A DNA stretch of 64,000 nt from UBA2638 sp046293135. GTDB lineage: Bacteria; Pseudomonadota; Alphaproteobacteria; Micavibrionales; Micavibrionaceae. Location: the NCBI GenBank assembly GCA_046293135.1, contig JBKBPR010000007.1, positions 1 through 64,000 of the forward strand, in the 5' to 3' direction. Each line of letters opens with the position of its first letter. Position 1 is the stretch's first letter. Shown piece by piece: positions 26,972 through 36,018 of the stretch. The translations under genes and the position numbers were made by a program. The notes beneath the pieces were generated by a model. The model ran no database searches, was not told the DNA's origin, and saw nothing but the letters and a program-made list of their open reading frames with translations.

Positions 26972-28052
26972 CACCAAAAATCCTTTCATTCATCTTTGCC
27001 ACCACCGTGCTTGTATGGGCTTCGGATAGGTGGGCGTAGCGTTTCACCATTTGTAGGGTTTTATGCCCTAGCACTTCCGCAATCTCGGCCAGTGTTGCGC
27101 CGTTCATGGCCAGATAAGAAGCGGCGCTATGGCGTAAATCATGAAAACGAAAATCTTCTATTTCTGCCTTATCAAGTGCATTTACCCACGCCTTACGAAT
27201 ATCGATAGGCTGAAAAATTAGTTTGCCGGATTTGTCTTTGCTGACCTTCTTTGAAGGGAAAACATAATCGCACCCTAACGGTCTGATTTTGGAATGCGCT
27301 TTCATAAGTTCCATAGCGTGCCCCTGAAGCGGCAAAATGCGGCGCTCTCCGTTTTTGGTTTCATGCAAGGTAATGACGCTGCGATTAAAATCTATATCCT
27401 GCCATTTCAGGCTCAAGATTTCTGTCTTGCGAGCACCAGTGCTTAGAGCCAGCACAACAATGGTGTAAAGATAAGCGTTCTCACTGAGTTTACAGGCTTC
27501 CAATAACAACTTGCGCTCATCATCATCCAAAAATCGTACGCGGCCTCTGGATTCTTTATATTTACTGACATTCGTAACGGGGTTATCCGATACCCACCCC
27601 CATTCTTTACGGGCGATGGTGAAGACATGGCTTAGGGCTTGTGTGTATCTATTAGCAGTTGTCGAACCAACGGCGCGGCCATACTGATTTACTGAACCTA
27701 GTAATGTAGAGCGTTTTTCAACTATCATAGCGGGCGTTATATCGGCAAGTGCATAAGCTCCAATTTCCTTACGCCACCATTTTAAATAAGTAATTTGATT
27801 GACCGGATTTTCACGCTGCGACAAAACATCTTTAAAATAGCGGTCTATCGCTTCACCCATAGTGCGCTTTTTGGCTTCAGAGGATTTAAAGTGTTTGCCG
27901 CGCCGAATATCGGCCTCGGTTTGCTGTGCCCAAAGCCTTGCATCGGTCAGCCTTTGGAATGATGCCGTTTCAGTGGGGTGTCCTTTTATCCGAATTTGCA
28001 CACGGTAAGATGTTTCACCACTTTTCAAATTTCGCTTTTGTATATTAGCCAT
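26964..28052 (-). CDS. int: Tyrosine recombinase (integrase) of element B
   Basis: A 362-residue integrase closely related to that of element A. Catalytic residues are visible: Arg in STGARKTEIL, Lys in TKNGERR, HDLRHSAASY, GHKTLQMVKRY. Compared with A it has a short insert (KKVSKDKSGKLIF) before the box II region. It starts 269 bases from the tRNA end and reads away from it. The matching repeats around att and the intact direct repeat pair suggest it could still excise element B. Confidence 0.93.
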   Translation of the reverse strand: MANIQKRNLKSGETSYRVQIRIKGHPTETASFQRLTDARLWAQQTEADIRRGKHFKSSEAKKRTMGEAIDRYFKDVLSQRENPVNQITYLKWWRKEIGAYALADITPAMIVEKRSTLLGSVNQYGRAVGSTTANRYTQALSHVFTIARKEWGWVSDNPVTNVSKYKESRGRVRFLDDDERKLLLEACKLSENAYLYTIVVLALSTGARKTEILSLKWQDIDFNRSVITLHETKNGERRILPLQGHAMELMKAHSKIRPLGCDYVFPSKKVSKDKSGKLIFQPIDIRKAWVNALDKAEIEDFRFHDLRHSAASYLAMNGATLAEIAEVLGHKTLQMVKRYAHLSEAHTSTVVAKMNERIFGDG

Positions 28053-28175
28053 TGTTATTTCCTGTGTTTATAATTTAGAAAAAACGGCAAAAAATAGCAA
28101 CATAAGATATATAAACTGAAGCACTTATCAACAAACCGCAATAAAAACAGTTAGATAGAAACAATATCTTTTCTT

Positions 28176-28274
28176 GTGGCACACTTATGGCACAGTAAAG
28201 CGTAAATATGCCCTATTTTTAGCCGTGTGTTCTATTGTGAATGATTGACTTTAGGTGTGCCACCAGTGTGCCAT
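28176..28274. repeat. Arm-type repeats at right end of element B
   Basis: GTGGCACAC (28176-28184) and ATGGCACAG (28187-28195) are inverted copies; GTGTGCCAC (28255-28263) and GTGTGCCAT (28266-28274) are direct copies. Each pair has an 11-bp period, one helical turn. Confidence 0.65.
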
Positions 28275-28321
28275 GAGGCTTTTTTATTCTGGTGTGATTT
28301 CTCTGAAACCCTTGATTTAAT

Positions 28322-28398
<77 letters not shown>

Positions 28399-28571
28399 TC
28401 AAAAACGAATGAGTGAAGAAATCACTCAGGCCTGTTTATATACGCCTTGAAACGCCGAGGGTCAAGCGTTACATTCGTGTTTATTGGCGTTCGAGCGTTG
28501 AAACGGCGTGTAGCCTCCGAAAGTCATATATAATCAATGCGTTACCCTGTGTGAAGGCAGCATAAAATAAA

Positions 28572-29774
28572 ATGCCCCAAAGCGACAACATAACCGAGAA
28601 CACTCATAATAACGGCGATGCTCAAAGCCGTAAGCAGAGCCGCAGCCAGAGCCAGAGCCAGAGGCAAAAGCGTGCGGAGATAGCAATTCTTGGCGCGGGG
28701 GTGATGGGGCTTAGCTGCGCCGTGGCGCTGGTTGAGCGCGGCGTGAAGGCGATCACAATTTACGATCCGCAACCGCTTAACAGCGCCGCCAGCCATCAAA
28801 ACGCAAGCACAAGCACAAACTCAAATACAGACCAAACCACAAACGCCAGCGCCAAGGCCGGTGGCATGCTTGCCCCTTATAGCGAGATCGAGCACATGGA
28901 TATGCGCTGGGTTGCGGCGGGGCTGAGGGGGATCGAACGATGGCGCACGCTATCTGCTTATCTGGAGACGGGGTTTGTGCAAAATGGCAGCCTGCTCATT
29001 GCCAATGCGCCCGACCGTCACAGCCTTGAGAGGTTTCGCCATCATTTGCCGCACGAAAAGCGGGATTATTGCGCCCCGCATATGATCGAGCCGATGTTGC
29101 CTGAGAAATTCAAAGCCGCGCTCTATCTTGAAGAGGAAGCACATTTAGAGCCGCAAAAAACGCTACGCGCGCTGATGGAATATCTCTCGGATAAGGTAAG
29201 TTTTGTTCAAAAAGCCATACAATCCCCCGCTGCAATGAAAGATATAAAGGCTGACCATATCCTTGATTGCCGCGGTATGGGCGCAGCCGCAGCGCAGCCG
29301 CATTTAAGAGGCGTGAAGGGGGAAACCGCCATCGTCCGCAACCCTGAATTTTCGTTGAGCAGGCCTGTGCGGATTATGCATCCGCGCTACCCGCTTTATG
29401 TTGTGCCGCGCCCCGCGCATATTTTCATGATCGGTGCGACCGTCATCGAAAGTGACGAGGCGCAATCCGTATCGCTGAAATCCTCCATGGAGCTGATGAG
29501 CGCGCTTTACAGCCTTCACAGCAGTTTCGGCGAAGCACAAATTCTAGAGTTTAGTGCTGGCATTCGCCCGTCTTATGCTGATAACCTGCCCAAGATTGGC
29601 GTAAGCGGGCGCATCATCTCCGCCAACGGGCTGTTCCGCCATGGCTATTTGCTCGCCCCCGTAATGGCGGGTGCAATTGCCGAATATATTTGTGACAACA
29701 AGAAAAATGACGATTGGGATTTGTTTTATGACGCAAAAAGCTCTCATCAGGCTGACGATCAACGGGCAGCCTAA
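28572..29774 (+). CDS. thiO: Glycine oxidase ThiO (thiamine thiazole synthesis)
   Basis: A 400-residue FAD-dependent oxidase that converts glycine to the iminoglycine used by ThiG. The dinucleotide-binding motif is ILGAGVMGLSCAVAL, and the C-terminal FAD segment is FSAGIRPSYADNLPKIG with GLFRHGYLLAP. Two oddities: a 30-residue N-terminal tail of SRSQSQSQRQ type, and an Asn/Thr/Ser-rich insert of about 22 residues between NSAAS and AGGMLAPYSE, a loop that is short in other ThiO proteins. It is the first gene of the thi cluster. I found no TPP riboswitch consensus upstream. Confidence 0.88.
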   Translation: MPQSDNITENTHNNGDAQSRKQSRSQSQSQRQKRAEIAILGAGVMGLSCAVALVERGVKAITIYDPQPLNSAASHQNASTSTNSNTDQTTNASAKAGGMLAPYSEIEHMDMRWVAAGLRGIERWRTLSAYLETGFVQNGSLLIANAPDRHSLERFRHHLPHEKRDYCAPHMIEPMLPEKFKAALYLEEEAHLEPQKTLRALMEYLSDKVSFVQKAIQSPAAMKDIKADHILDCRGMGAAAAQPHLRGVKGETAIVRNPEFSLSRPVRIMHPRYPLYVVPRPAHIFMIGATVIESDEAQSVSLKSSMELMSALYSLHSSFGEAQILEFSAGIRPSYADNLPKIGVSGRIISANGLFRHGYLLAPVMAGAIAEYICDNKKNDDWDLFYDAKSSHQADDQRAA

Positions 29775-29946
29775 AAACTTTGAAGCGCCGCTGAATCTTT
29801 ATGATGTTCTGGCGCAAGAAGATGTGATCGGTATGATGATCGCCGTGGCGTGCAATCATCAGGTCGTACCGAAAAGCGCATGGCAAGACACCCCCATAAG
29901 TGACGGTGATATGATCGAAATCCTCGCCCCGATGCAGGGCGGATAA
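29728..29946 (+). CDS. thiS: Sulfur carrier protein ThiS
   Basis: A 72-residue ubiquitin-fold sulfur carrier beginning ALIRLTINGQPKNFEA and ending in the required Gly-Gly (PMQGG), where ThiF adenylates and the thiocarboxylate forms. IAVACNHQVVPKSAW is the usual core. The start ATG 29728 overlaps thiO by 47 bases, so the two are coupled. Confidence 0.92.
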   Translation: MTQKALIRLTINGQPKNFEAPLNLYDVLAQEDVIGMMIAVACNHQVVPKSAWQDTPISDGDMIEILAPMQGG

Positions 29947-30003
29947 GGCAAGATACTGCATCAAATATTGACATAGCGCCGCTTGCCCTGATAAGAAACC
30001 CTT

Positions 30004-30375
30004 ATGAGCGCAGCACAATTAAAAGCAGTTTTTTTAAGGCAATCCGAACCGCCAGACGGCAGGGGAGAAAACGGGATTATTGCGCAATGCGTCTTATACC
30101 CCGCCCGCGAAAATCATCCCCGTGACGATGAAATGCGTAATGCCGCACAAATGGCGATTGATGTGGCACAGGCTCAGTTGAAAAAAGCCTATGAAACGTC
30201 GCGGACGGGAAGGATCTATGACCTTTATGTTCGGCTGCAATATTCCGATTGTCATGGGAGCGCTGAATTGAGTGTGACCTGCGCGGATTCAGTCGATAAG
30301 ATTGTCAGACAGATCAAAAGCGAGATTTTTGCACAAACATCAAGCGTCATTCAAAACGCATTCGATGCAGAATAA
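30004..30375 (+). CDS. Hypothetical protein within the thi cluster
   Basis: A 123-residue protein between thiS and thiG with no recognised family. The middle region is helical (AAQMAIDVAQAQLKKAYET) followed by a strand-rich part (RIYDLYVRLQYSDCHGSAEL). No signal peptide or membrane segment. It is in the same direction as the thi genes with a 57-base gap before it and 30 after, so probably co-transcribed. It is too short to be ThiE. Role in thiamine synthesis is only suggested by position. Confidence 0.6.
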   Translation: MSAAQLKAVFLRQSEPPDGRGENGIIAQCVLYPARENHPRDDEMRNAAQMAIDVAQAQLKKAYETSRTGRIYDLYVRLQYSDCHGSAELSVTCADSVDKIVRQIKSEIFAQTSSVIQNAFDAE

Positions 30376-30405
30376 TTTTTAACGACATTATTTTCAGATT
30401 TATAT

Positions 30406-31218
30406 ATGCTTCAGAGCATGAAAACTGATCCGCTGATTATTGACGATAAAACGCTTCAATCCCGCCTTTTTCTTGGTACGGCGGGCTATCCCTCGCCTGA
30501 GGATCTCAGACTTTCCATCGAACGGTCAAATCCCGGATTGCTTACGGTTTCTTTGCGCCGTGAAAGTGCAGCAGGAAAAGGGCAAAAATTCTGGGATATT
30601 ATTAAGGGCTTTGATATTCCCGTCCTGCCCAATACGGCCGGATGTTATGATGTGCGCGAAGCCGTGACAACGGCGGAAATGGCGCGGGAAATCTTCGCCA
30701 CGAACTGGATCAAGCTGGAGGTGATCGGCGATGATTACTCGCTCCAGCCCGACCCGTTCAAGCTTTTGAGCGCGGCGGAAGAGCTTATCGGCAAAGGGTT
30801 TAAAGTCTTCCCGTATATGACCGATGATCTTGTTCTGGCGCAAAATCTGGCGGATATCGGCTGTGATATTTTGATGCCGTGGGGCGCGCCGATCGGTTCT
30901 GGCCGCGGGCTGAACAATCCCTATGCGCTCAAACAATTGCGCAGCCGTTTCCCTGATAGCCTGCTGGTTGTGGATGCGGGGATTGGTGCGCCCTCCCATG
31001 CGGCGGCGGCGATGGAAATGGGCTATGATGCCATTTTGCTGAATACGGCTGTGTCAAAATCGGGGCAGCCTGCTGATATGGCGCTTGGATTTTCCAGGGC
31101 GATAGAGGCGGGGAGGCTGGCCTATCTTGCGGGGATTATCGTGCCGCAGGAAAGCGCCGAGCCGTCAACGCCGCTGATTGACAAGCCGTTCTGGCATCAG
31201 GAAAAACAGAGCGGCTGA
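30406..31218 (+). CDS. thiG: Thiazole synthase ThiG
   Basis: A 270-residue TIM-barrel enzyme that makes the thiazole phosphate of thiamine from deoxyxylulose phosphate, iminoglycine and ThiS thiocarboxylate. Family blocks are all present: [12 protein letters not shown], the Schiff-base Lys in [16 protein letters not shown]-equivalent [18 protein letters not shown] and [21 protein letters not shown] 30406 or ATG 30418 could be the start; neither has a strong ribosome binding site. It lies between the unknown gene and thiF. Confidence 0.94.
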   Translation: MLQSMKTDPLIIDDKTLQSRLFLGTAGYPSPEDLRLSIERSNPGLLTVSLRRESAAGKGQKFWDIIKGFDIPVLPNTAGCYDVREAVTTAEMAREIFATNWIKLEVIGDDYSLQPDPFKLLSAAEELIGKGFKVFPYMTDDLVLAQNLADIGCDILMPWGAPIGSGRGLNNPYALKQLRSRFPDSLLVVDAGIGAPSHAAAAMEMGYDAILLNTAVSKSGQPADMALGFSRAIEAGRLAYLAGIIVPQESAEPSTPLIDKPFWHQEKQSG

Positions 31219-31284
31219 TAGAGCTTAAGGGAATTAGAGCTTGAAAAAATTAAAGCATAAGCAAATCAGAGAATTTAAAAACGA

Positions 31285-32433
31285 ATGATGACGATGACTT
31301 CCCCTCTCAACAGCGCTGATATGGAGCGATATGCCCGCCACCTCGCTTTGCCGGAATTTGGGATTGCGGCGCAAGGCAGGCTTAAATCGGCGCATATTCT
31401 CGTGGTCGGGGCGGGCGGTTTGGGCGCGGCGGCGCTGCCTTATCTCGCGGGGGCGGGGATCGGTGCGATCACAATTTGCGATGATGATATGGTCAGCCTC
31501 AGCAATTTGCACCGCCAGACAATCTACACGGCGGCGCAGGGCGTAGCAGGGGATTGGGCCAAGGCTGATGCGGCGGCGGCCTATATGGCTGCGCTTAATC
31601 CTGATATTGCCATTCATGTTATTAAATCGCGCTTTGATGAGGATTTTGCAGGCGGCCATCGCTATGATCTGATCTTGGATGGCAGCGATAATTTCAAAAC
31701 CAAGACGGCGCTCAATCTATATGCGCTGCGCCATCAAACTCCGCTTATCTCGGCCAGTGTCAATCAATTCCAGGGGCAGTGCGGTGTGTTTGCGGGGCAT
31801 GAGGCCGATGCGCCGTGTTATCATTGCCTGTTTCCCGAATTGCCGCACAATGCCCGCAACTGTAACGAGGCCGGCGTACTCGGCACGGCGGCGGGGCTGA
31901 CGGGGTTGTATCAGGCGCATTTGGCGATTTTATATCTTGCCGCGCTGGAAACGGATATGAAGGATAACGTGCCGCAAAGCATTGGTGCGGGGTATTTCCT
32001 CAGTCTGGATTTTAAAACCATGCGCAATAGTGTTTTGCGCGTTCCGAAAAACAGCGACTGCAACGTTTGTAAGGATTATATCGTTTCGCAGCCCGCGCAA
32101 GCTGCACAGATTGCGCAAGCCACTGATAAAAATACCCGGCACAATATCAAGAAGGATAGACCGACTATGATCGAATTGCTCAGCCTGCAAGATTTACAAA
32201 ATCAGGATCACATTATTGTTGATGTGCGCACGCCGCCGGAGCTGTCCGATGATCCGATTGCGGGGGCGCTGCATATCGAGCTGAAAGAGATTCCGGCGCG
32301 CTATCACGAATTGCCGCAGGATAAATTGCTGGCCTTTGTGTGCGCTGGCAATGTCCGCAGCCGTCAAGCCGCGGAATATCTGGCGGCGCTCGGCTTTGAT
32401 AATGTTGCGGTGCTGGATAAATTCTCGTTGTGA
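31285..32433 (+). CDS. thiF: ThiF/MoeB-type adenylyltransferase fused to a rhodanese domain
   Basis: A 382-residue E1-like enzyme that activates ThiS (or MoaD). ATP-binding VVGAGGLGAAALPYLAGAG, the DDD segment and SNLHRQ are visible, and zinc Cys pairs CYHC and CNVC. Residues about 290-382 are a rhodanese domain, with active-site Cys in FVCAGNVRSRQAA, that can supply persulfide sulfur. The fused arrangement is known from MoeBR/ThiF-type proteins. An Ala/Gln-rich linker joins the parts. In this cluster a role with ThiS is most likely; a double role with MoaD is possible. Confidence 0.88.
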   Translation: MMTMTSPLNSADMERYARHLALPEFGIAAQGRLKSAHILVVGAGGLGAAALPYLAGAGIGAITICDDDMVSLSNLHRQTIYTAAQGVAGDWAKADAAAAYMAALNPDIAIHVIKSRFDEDFAGGHRYDLILDGSDNFKTKTALNLYALRHQTPLISASVNQFQGQCGVFAGHEADAPCYHCLFPELPHNARNCNEAGVLGTAAGLTGLYQAHLAILYLAALETDMKDNVPQSIGAGYFLSLDFKTMRNSVLRVPKNSDCNVCKDYIVSQPAQAAQIAQATDKNTRHNIKKDRPTMIELLSLQDLQNQDHIIVDVRTPPELSDDPIAGALHIELKEIPARYHELPQDKLLAFVCAGNVRSRQAAEYLAALGFDNVAVLDKFSL

Positions 32434-32515
32434 GTTTTAATCCAAACGATTAATGCGCAGCGCTCACAGGACTCTAATGCTCCTAAGCTAATCCAATCAG
32501 ATTAAGCCGCCCAGA

Positions 32516-33058
32516 CTAAGCCGCTTTTTCCTGCTTCTTAGCGCGCTCAATCCCATCAAGGATCATTTGCTTGGCCTCGTCCTTGCCGCGCCAGCCAAGC
32601 GTTTTTGACCACTTGCCCTTTTCGAGATCCTTGTAATGCGTGAAGAAATGCTCAATCGCCTGACGGTTAATCTCGCGCAGATCGGTGTAATCCTCAACAT
32701 CATTGTGATAGGGGTGAACGCGCGGAGCAGGGACGGCAATGATTTTCTCATCCGTGCCGCCGTCATCTTCCATCAGCAAAACACCGACAGGGCGAACGGG
32801 CATAATCGCGCCGGGCATGACGGGGGTTCTGCCGACGGCCAGAATATCAACCGGATCACCATCGCCCGATAGCGTATGCGGGATAAAGCCGTAATTGCCG
32901 GGGTAAAACATAGCGGTATGCAAAAAGCGGTCGACCATCATCGCGCCTGTTTCTTTATCCAGCTCATATTTGACGGGAATACCGCCGAGCGCGTTCTCGA
33001 CGATCATATTGACCTCGTTTGGAACATCTTCACCGATTTTGATTTTTGAGAGATACAT
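32516..33058 (-). CDS. ppa: Inorganic pyrophosphatase
   Basis: A 180-residue family I soluble pyrophosphatase that hydrolyses PPi to two phosphates with Mg2+. The signature GDGDPVDILAV with its Asp residues is present, along with the substrate-site KYELDKETGAMMVDRFL and YPGNYGFIPHTLSGDGD blocks. Length is standard for bacterial hexameric enzymes. It converges with thiF. A hairpin at 33145-33197 precedes it, so it probably has its own promoter in between. Confidence 0.96.
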   Translation of the reverse strand: MYLSKIKIGEDVPNEVNMIVENALGGIPVKYELDKETGAMMVDRFLHTAMFYPGNYGFIPHTLSGDGDPVDILAVGRTPVMPGAIMPVRPVGVLLMEDDGGTDEKIIAVPAPRVHPYHNDVEDYTDLREINRQAIEHFFTHYKDLEKGKWSKTLGWRGKDEAKQMILDGIERAKKQEKAA

Positions 33059-33144
33059 GGCAGCACAACCTTTATTTTTCTGATGGATTTCAAAATTATT
33101 TGATATTCCATATCATTTTTTTGCACTGCACACAATCCGCTTAT

Positions 33145-33197
33145 CAAAAAAATATAAGCCCCGAAAACAGTCTTGCTTTCGAGGCTTATATAAAAAT
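33145..33197. terminator. Bidirectional terminator between small gene and ppa
   Basis: TATAAGCC (33153-33160) with CGAAA pairs with TTTCG-A-GGCTTATA (to 33190); a run of A precedes it, giving T after the hairpin on the minus strand, and a shorter A/T run follows. It ends the transcript of the small gene at 33235-33354. Confidence 0.7.
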
Positions 33198-33234
33198 GTA
33201 GAGAATAGAATTTTTTAAAATTGACCGAACGGTT

Positions 33235-33354
33235 TTACTTTTGCTCTTGCTGATCTTCGATAGAGCCGTTGTCGTTCGACGGATTGCATTTTTTGCGGTT
33301 AATATTTTCGGGAATAAAGATAACGCCACCCGATGCTGATGCACATGCCTTCAT
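33235..33354 (-). CDS. Small 39-residue protein with strong ribosome binding site
   Basis: ATG 33354 is preceded by TTAGGAGGACTTT, one of the strongest sites in the window. The frame encodes 39 residues: MKACASASGGVIFIPENINR, then Cys-containing KKCNPSNDNG and an acidic/Gln tail. An intrinsic terminator follows. The ribosome binding site and terminator argue for a real gene. Function unknown. Confidence 0.6.
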   Translation of the reverse strand: MKACASASGGVIFIPENINRKKCNPSNDNGSIEDQQEQK

Positions 33355-33785
33355 AAAGTCCTCCTAAAAATCATCCAATGAATGATTGCATCATACACGA
33401 AAAGCAGGCTTTTCTCAAAATAATCTTGTTTTGCAGAGCACAAAATTGAAACTATAGTTCAAAAAACCATATATCCGTATTTCTCGCTTTTGGCCTTGAA
33501 ATCTTTTATGTTCAATTTTCTTGACCTTTTTCTCATAATCTGTTATTTTACGCTATCGTTTGAAATGATGCTCTTTCTTAATTACAGAGCTTTTGTAGGT
33601 TTTCCTTGTAAAGATCCACCTTTAATACGGTTTCGAAACAAGGTTGTGAGAATAAAAATTCACCGTTCCTCGGATAAAGTTCAGTTTTATCGAACAGTTT
33701 TTCAAAAATCGAACGAAACACAATGGCAGGCCGCAATCATGCTGGCACTGTCATAAATGAACTTTGCACGTGAAAGGAAAAAATC
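33355..33785. other. Intergenic region and probable cspA 5' leader
   Basis: About 430 bases between the divergent small gene and the cold shock gene. CspA-type genes often have long structured leaders, and the 3' part here probably serves that role. I saw no canonical cold-box. An 88-codon frame within it has no ribosome binding site and looks like chance. Confidence 0.45.
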
Positions 33786-34007
33786 ATGCAAGAACAACAA
33801 ACTGGTACAGTAAAATGGTTCAACGATCAAAAAGGCTTTGGCTTTATCCAGCCTAGCAATGGCGGAACAGATGTTTTCGTTCATATCAGCGCTGTTGAGC
33901 GTGCGGGAATGCGCACACTGACAGAAGGCCAGACGATCAGCTATGACCTGCAGCACGACCCGAAAAAGGGTAAAGACAGTGCGGCAAATCTGAAAGCTGC
34001 TGCTTAA
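33786..34007 (+). CDS. CspA-family cold shock protein
   Basis: A 73-residue single OB-fold RNA chaperone behind GAAAGGAAAAAATC. Both RNA-binding motifs are present: [16 protein letters not shown] (RNP1 GFGFI) and [10 protein letters not shown] (RNP2 VFVHI). It unwinds or stabilises single-stranded RNA and is followed 93 bases later by a DEAD-box RNA helicase, a sensible functional pair. Which Csp paralogue it is cannot be said. Confidence 0.95.
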   Translation: MQEQQTGTVKWFNDQKGFGFIQPSNGGTDVFVHISAVERAGMRTLTEGQTISYDLQHDPKKGKDSAANLKAAA

Positions 34008-34100
34008 TTATAAGCTCACAATTTTGAATAATGTTTACTGTGCGGGTTCAATCCGCACAGTAGCCTTATCTATTCAAAAGTACTTCGAGAAAGAAAAACA

Positions 34101-35879
34101 ATGAAAAATTTCGAAAGCTTCGGCTTAAGCGATGCGCTGGCCAAATCACTGACATATATGAATTACACAACGCCGACCCCCATTCAGGAAAAAGCGATTC
34201 CGCTTGCTTTGGCGGGGCACGACATTATGGGTACGGCACAAACAGGAACGGGAAAAACCGCAGCTTTTGCGATCCCGCTGGTTGAAAAACTATTGAACAA
34301 CCCCGAAGGAACGGCGCTGGTTTTGACTCCGACGCGTGAACTCGGCAAGCAAATCATGGACATCATGCATAAGCTGCTTGGGCCAAGAAGCCCGATTAGA
34401 ACCGCCTTTATTATCGGCGGTGAGCCGATGGGCAAACAACTCAACCAGCTTCAGGCCAATCCGCGTTTGATCGTCGGTACGCCGGGGCGGATCAACGACC
34501 ATCTGGAGCGCAAAACGCTCAAGCTGCATGATACGGATTTCCTCGTGCTCGATGAAACAGACCGTATGCTCGATATGGGCTTTTCGGTGCAGCTTGAAAA
34601 GATTTTTCAATACATGCCGCAGCAGCGTCAAACCCTGATGTTCTCGGCGACACTGCCGCATAATATTTTGAAAATGTCAGAGCAGTATCTGAAAAATCCG
34701 AAACGCGTTTCTGTCGGTGAAACCAATGTGGTTGCCACCAATATCAAACAGGAAGTCATCCGCATCGATCAGGATAAAAAATACAATGAGCTGCTCAACC
34801 AGCTTCACGAGCGTCAAGGCTCGGTGATTGTGTTTATCAAAACCAAATATGCGGCGGATCGCATGGCGACGAATTTGCGCCGTGACGGGTTTACCTCCGA
34901 AGCGTTGCATGGTGATTTGCGCCAGCGCAAGCGCGATAGCGTGATGCAGAATTTCCGCAAGATGAACTTCCGCGTTTTGATTGCAACCGATATTGCGGCG
35001 CGTGGTTTGGATGTTCCGCATATTGAACACGTCATCAATTATGATCTGCCGCAAGTGGCCGAAGACTTCATTCACCGCATGGGCCGTACGGCGCGGGCGG
35101 GGGCGGAAGGCTCTGCGATCAGCTTTGTGTCAAATCAGGAAGGCCGTCAATGGCGCGCCATCGAGCAGCTTTTATATCCGCATACCGCCAATAACAATGA
35201 GCGGCGCGGCGGCTTTGAAAAGCGCGGTAGCTTTGACAAAAAAGGCGGTGACAAACGCAACAGCGATAAGCGTGGAGGCTTTGATAAGCGCTCCGGCGCG
35301 AAACGCAGTGATGATTACAAGCGTAAAGATGATGGCTTTTCTGCGAAAAAGAACAAAAAGCAGGGCGGCCAGTTCCGCAATGACAAGCCTTGGCATGATA
35401 AGCCAAAGGACAATGCCAATGCGGCGGCGGCGCGTGATGATCGTTCACAGGACAATCGCGCACAAGATAATCGTCAGCGCGATGATAAGCCCAGAGCGGA
35501 TTATGCGAGAGCGGATCGTTCAAAAGCAGATCGTCCCAGAGGGGATCGCCCTTGGAATGACAAGCCGCGTGATGATCGTCCGAAAACGGATAGGCCGCGT
35601 GATGATCGTCCAAGAAGCGATAAGCCGAAAGGCGACCAGCCAAATGGTAATAAGTTCCGCAACAGCGATAAGCCGCGCGGAGCAAATCCAAATGGTTCGG
35701 CGGATGGCGGCAAAGGAAAAGGCGGCGCAAAACCGTTCGGCAATCGCAATAAACCGGGCGGAAAGCCGGGCGGTAAACCAAGCGGGAAGCCAGGCATCAA
35801 ATCGCACGGTAAAGCGCAAGGCAAGCCAAATTCCTCAGGGAAGAAGCATTACTACGACAGCAGGAAATCCGCAGCCTAG
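34101..35879 (+). CDS. rhlE: DEAD-box RNA helicase, RhlE-like, with long basic/acidic repeat tail
   Basis: A 592-residue ATP-dependent RNA helicase. Residues 1-375 hold the full motif set: Q motif near TPTPIQEKAI, motif I AQTGTGKT, motif II as LDETDRML (DETD in place of DEAD), SAT, and HRMGRTARAG. The remaining 210 residues are low-complexity: RGGFEKRGSFDKKGG, then many DDRP/DRPR repeats and a GGKPGGKPSGKP tail. Such tails bind RNA and can drive condensation. Preceded by cspA, ended by a clear terminator. RhlE versus other subfamilies is a judgement from motif layout. Confidence 0.87.
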   Translation: MKNFESFGLSDALAKSLTYMNYTTPTPIQEKAIPLALAGHDIMGTAQTGTGKTAAFAIPLVEKLLNNPEGTALVLTPTRELGKQIMDIMHKLLGPRSPIRTAFIIGGEPMGKQLNQLQANPRLIVGTPGRINDHLERKTLKLHDTDFLVLDETDRMLDMGFSVQLEKIFQYMPQQRQTLMFSATLPHNILKMSEQYLKNPKRVSVGETNVVATNIKQEVIRIDQDKKYNELLNQLHERQGSVIVFIKTKYAADRMATNLRRDGFTSEALHGDLRQRKRDSVMQNFRKMNFRVLIATDIAARGLDVPHIEHVINYDLPQVAEDFIHRMGRTARAGAEGSAISFVSNQEGRQWRAIEQLLYPHTANNNERRGGFEKRGSFDKKGGDKRNSDKRGGFDKRSGAKRSDDYKRKDDGFSAKKNKKQGGQFRNDKPWHDKPKDNANAAAARDDRSQDNRAQDNRQRDDKPRADYARADRSKADRPRGDRPWNDKPRDDRPKTDRPRDDRPRSDKPKGDQPNGNKFRNSDKPRGANPNGSADGGKGKGGAKPFGNRNKPGGKPGGKPSGKPGIKSHGKAQGKPNSSGKKHYYDSRKSAA

Positions 35880-35948
35880 TAGCCGTGTCGATAGAGAGGC
35901 GACAGCTTTAAGCCGTCAATAGAGCCCTCACGCAATAAAAGATATAAG

Positions 35949-35984
35949 AATAGCGCCTCATGTAGTATCAGGCGCTATTTTTTT
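35949..35984 (+). terminator. Intrinsic terminator after the DEAD-box gene
   Basis: AATAGCGCCT (35949-35958) pairs with AGGCGCTATT (35970-35979), followed by five more T. It lies between convergent rhlE and ilvB; the minus-strand side lacks a good T run. Confidence 0.88.
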
Positions 35985-36018
35985 GTTGGGTCTGTATGGG
36001 CGTGAGAAGTTTTTGACC

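Noticed and set aside
28399..28571. TPP riboswitch ahead of thiO
   Set aside because: The usual CTGAGA and ACCCTTGAACCTGA segments are absent. Only a GAGTGA/TCACTC hairpin was seen.
33490..33756. 88-codon frame upstream of cspA
   Set aside because: No ribosome binding site, odd composition; better explained as part of the cspA leader and promoter region.
34981..35922. Long frames on both strands across the helicase tail
   Set aside because: They result from the repeated codons of the Asp/Arg-rich tail and have no motifs or starts of their own.
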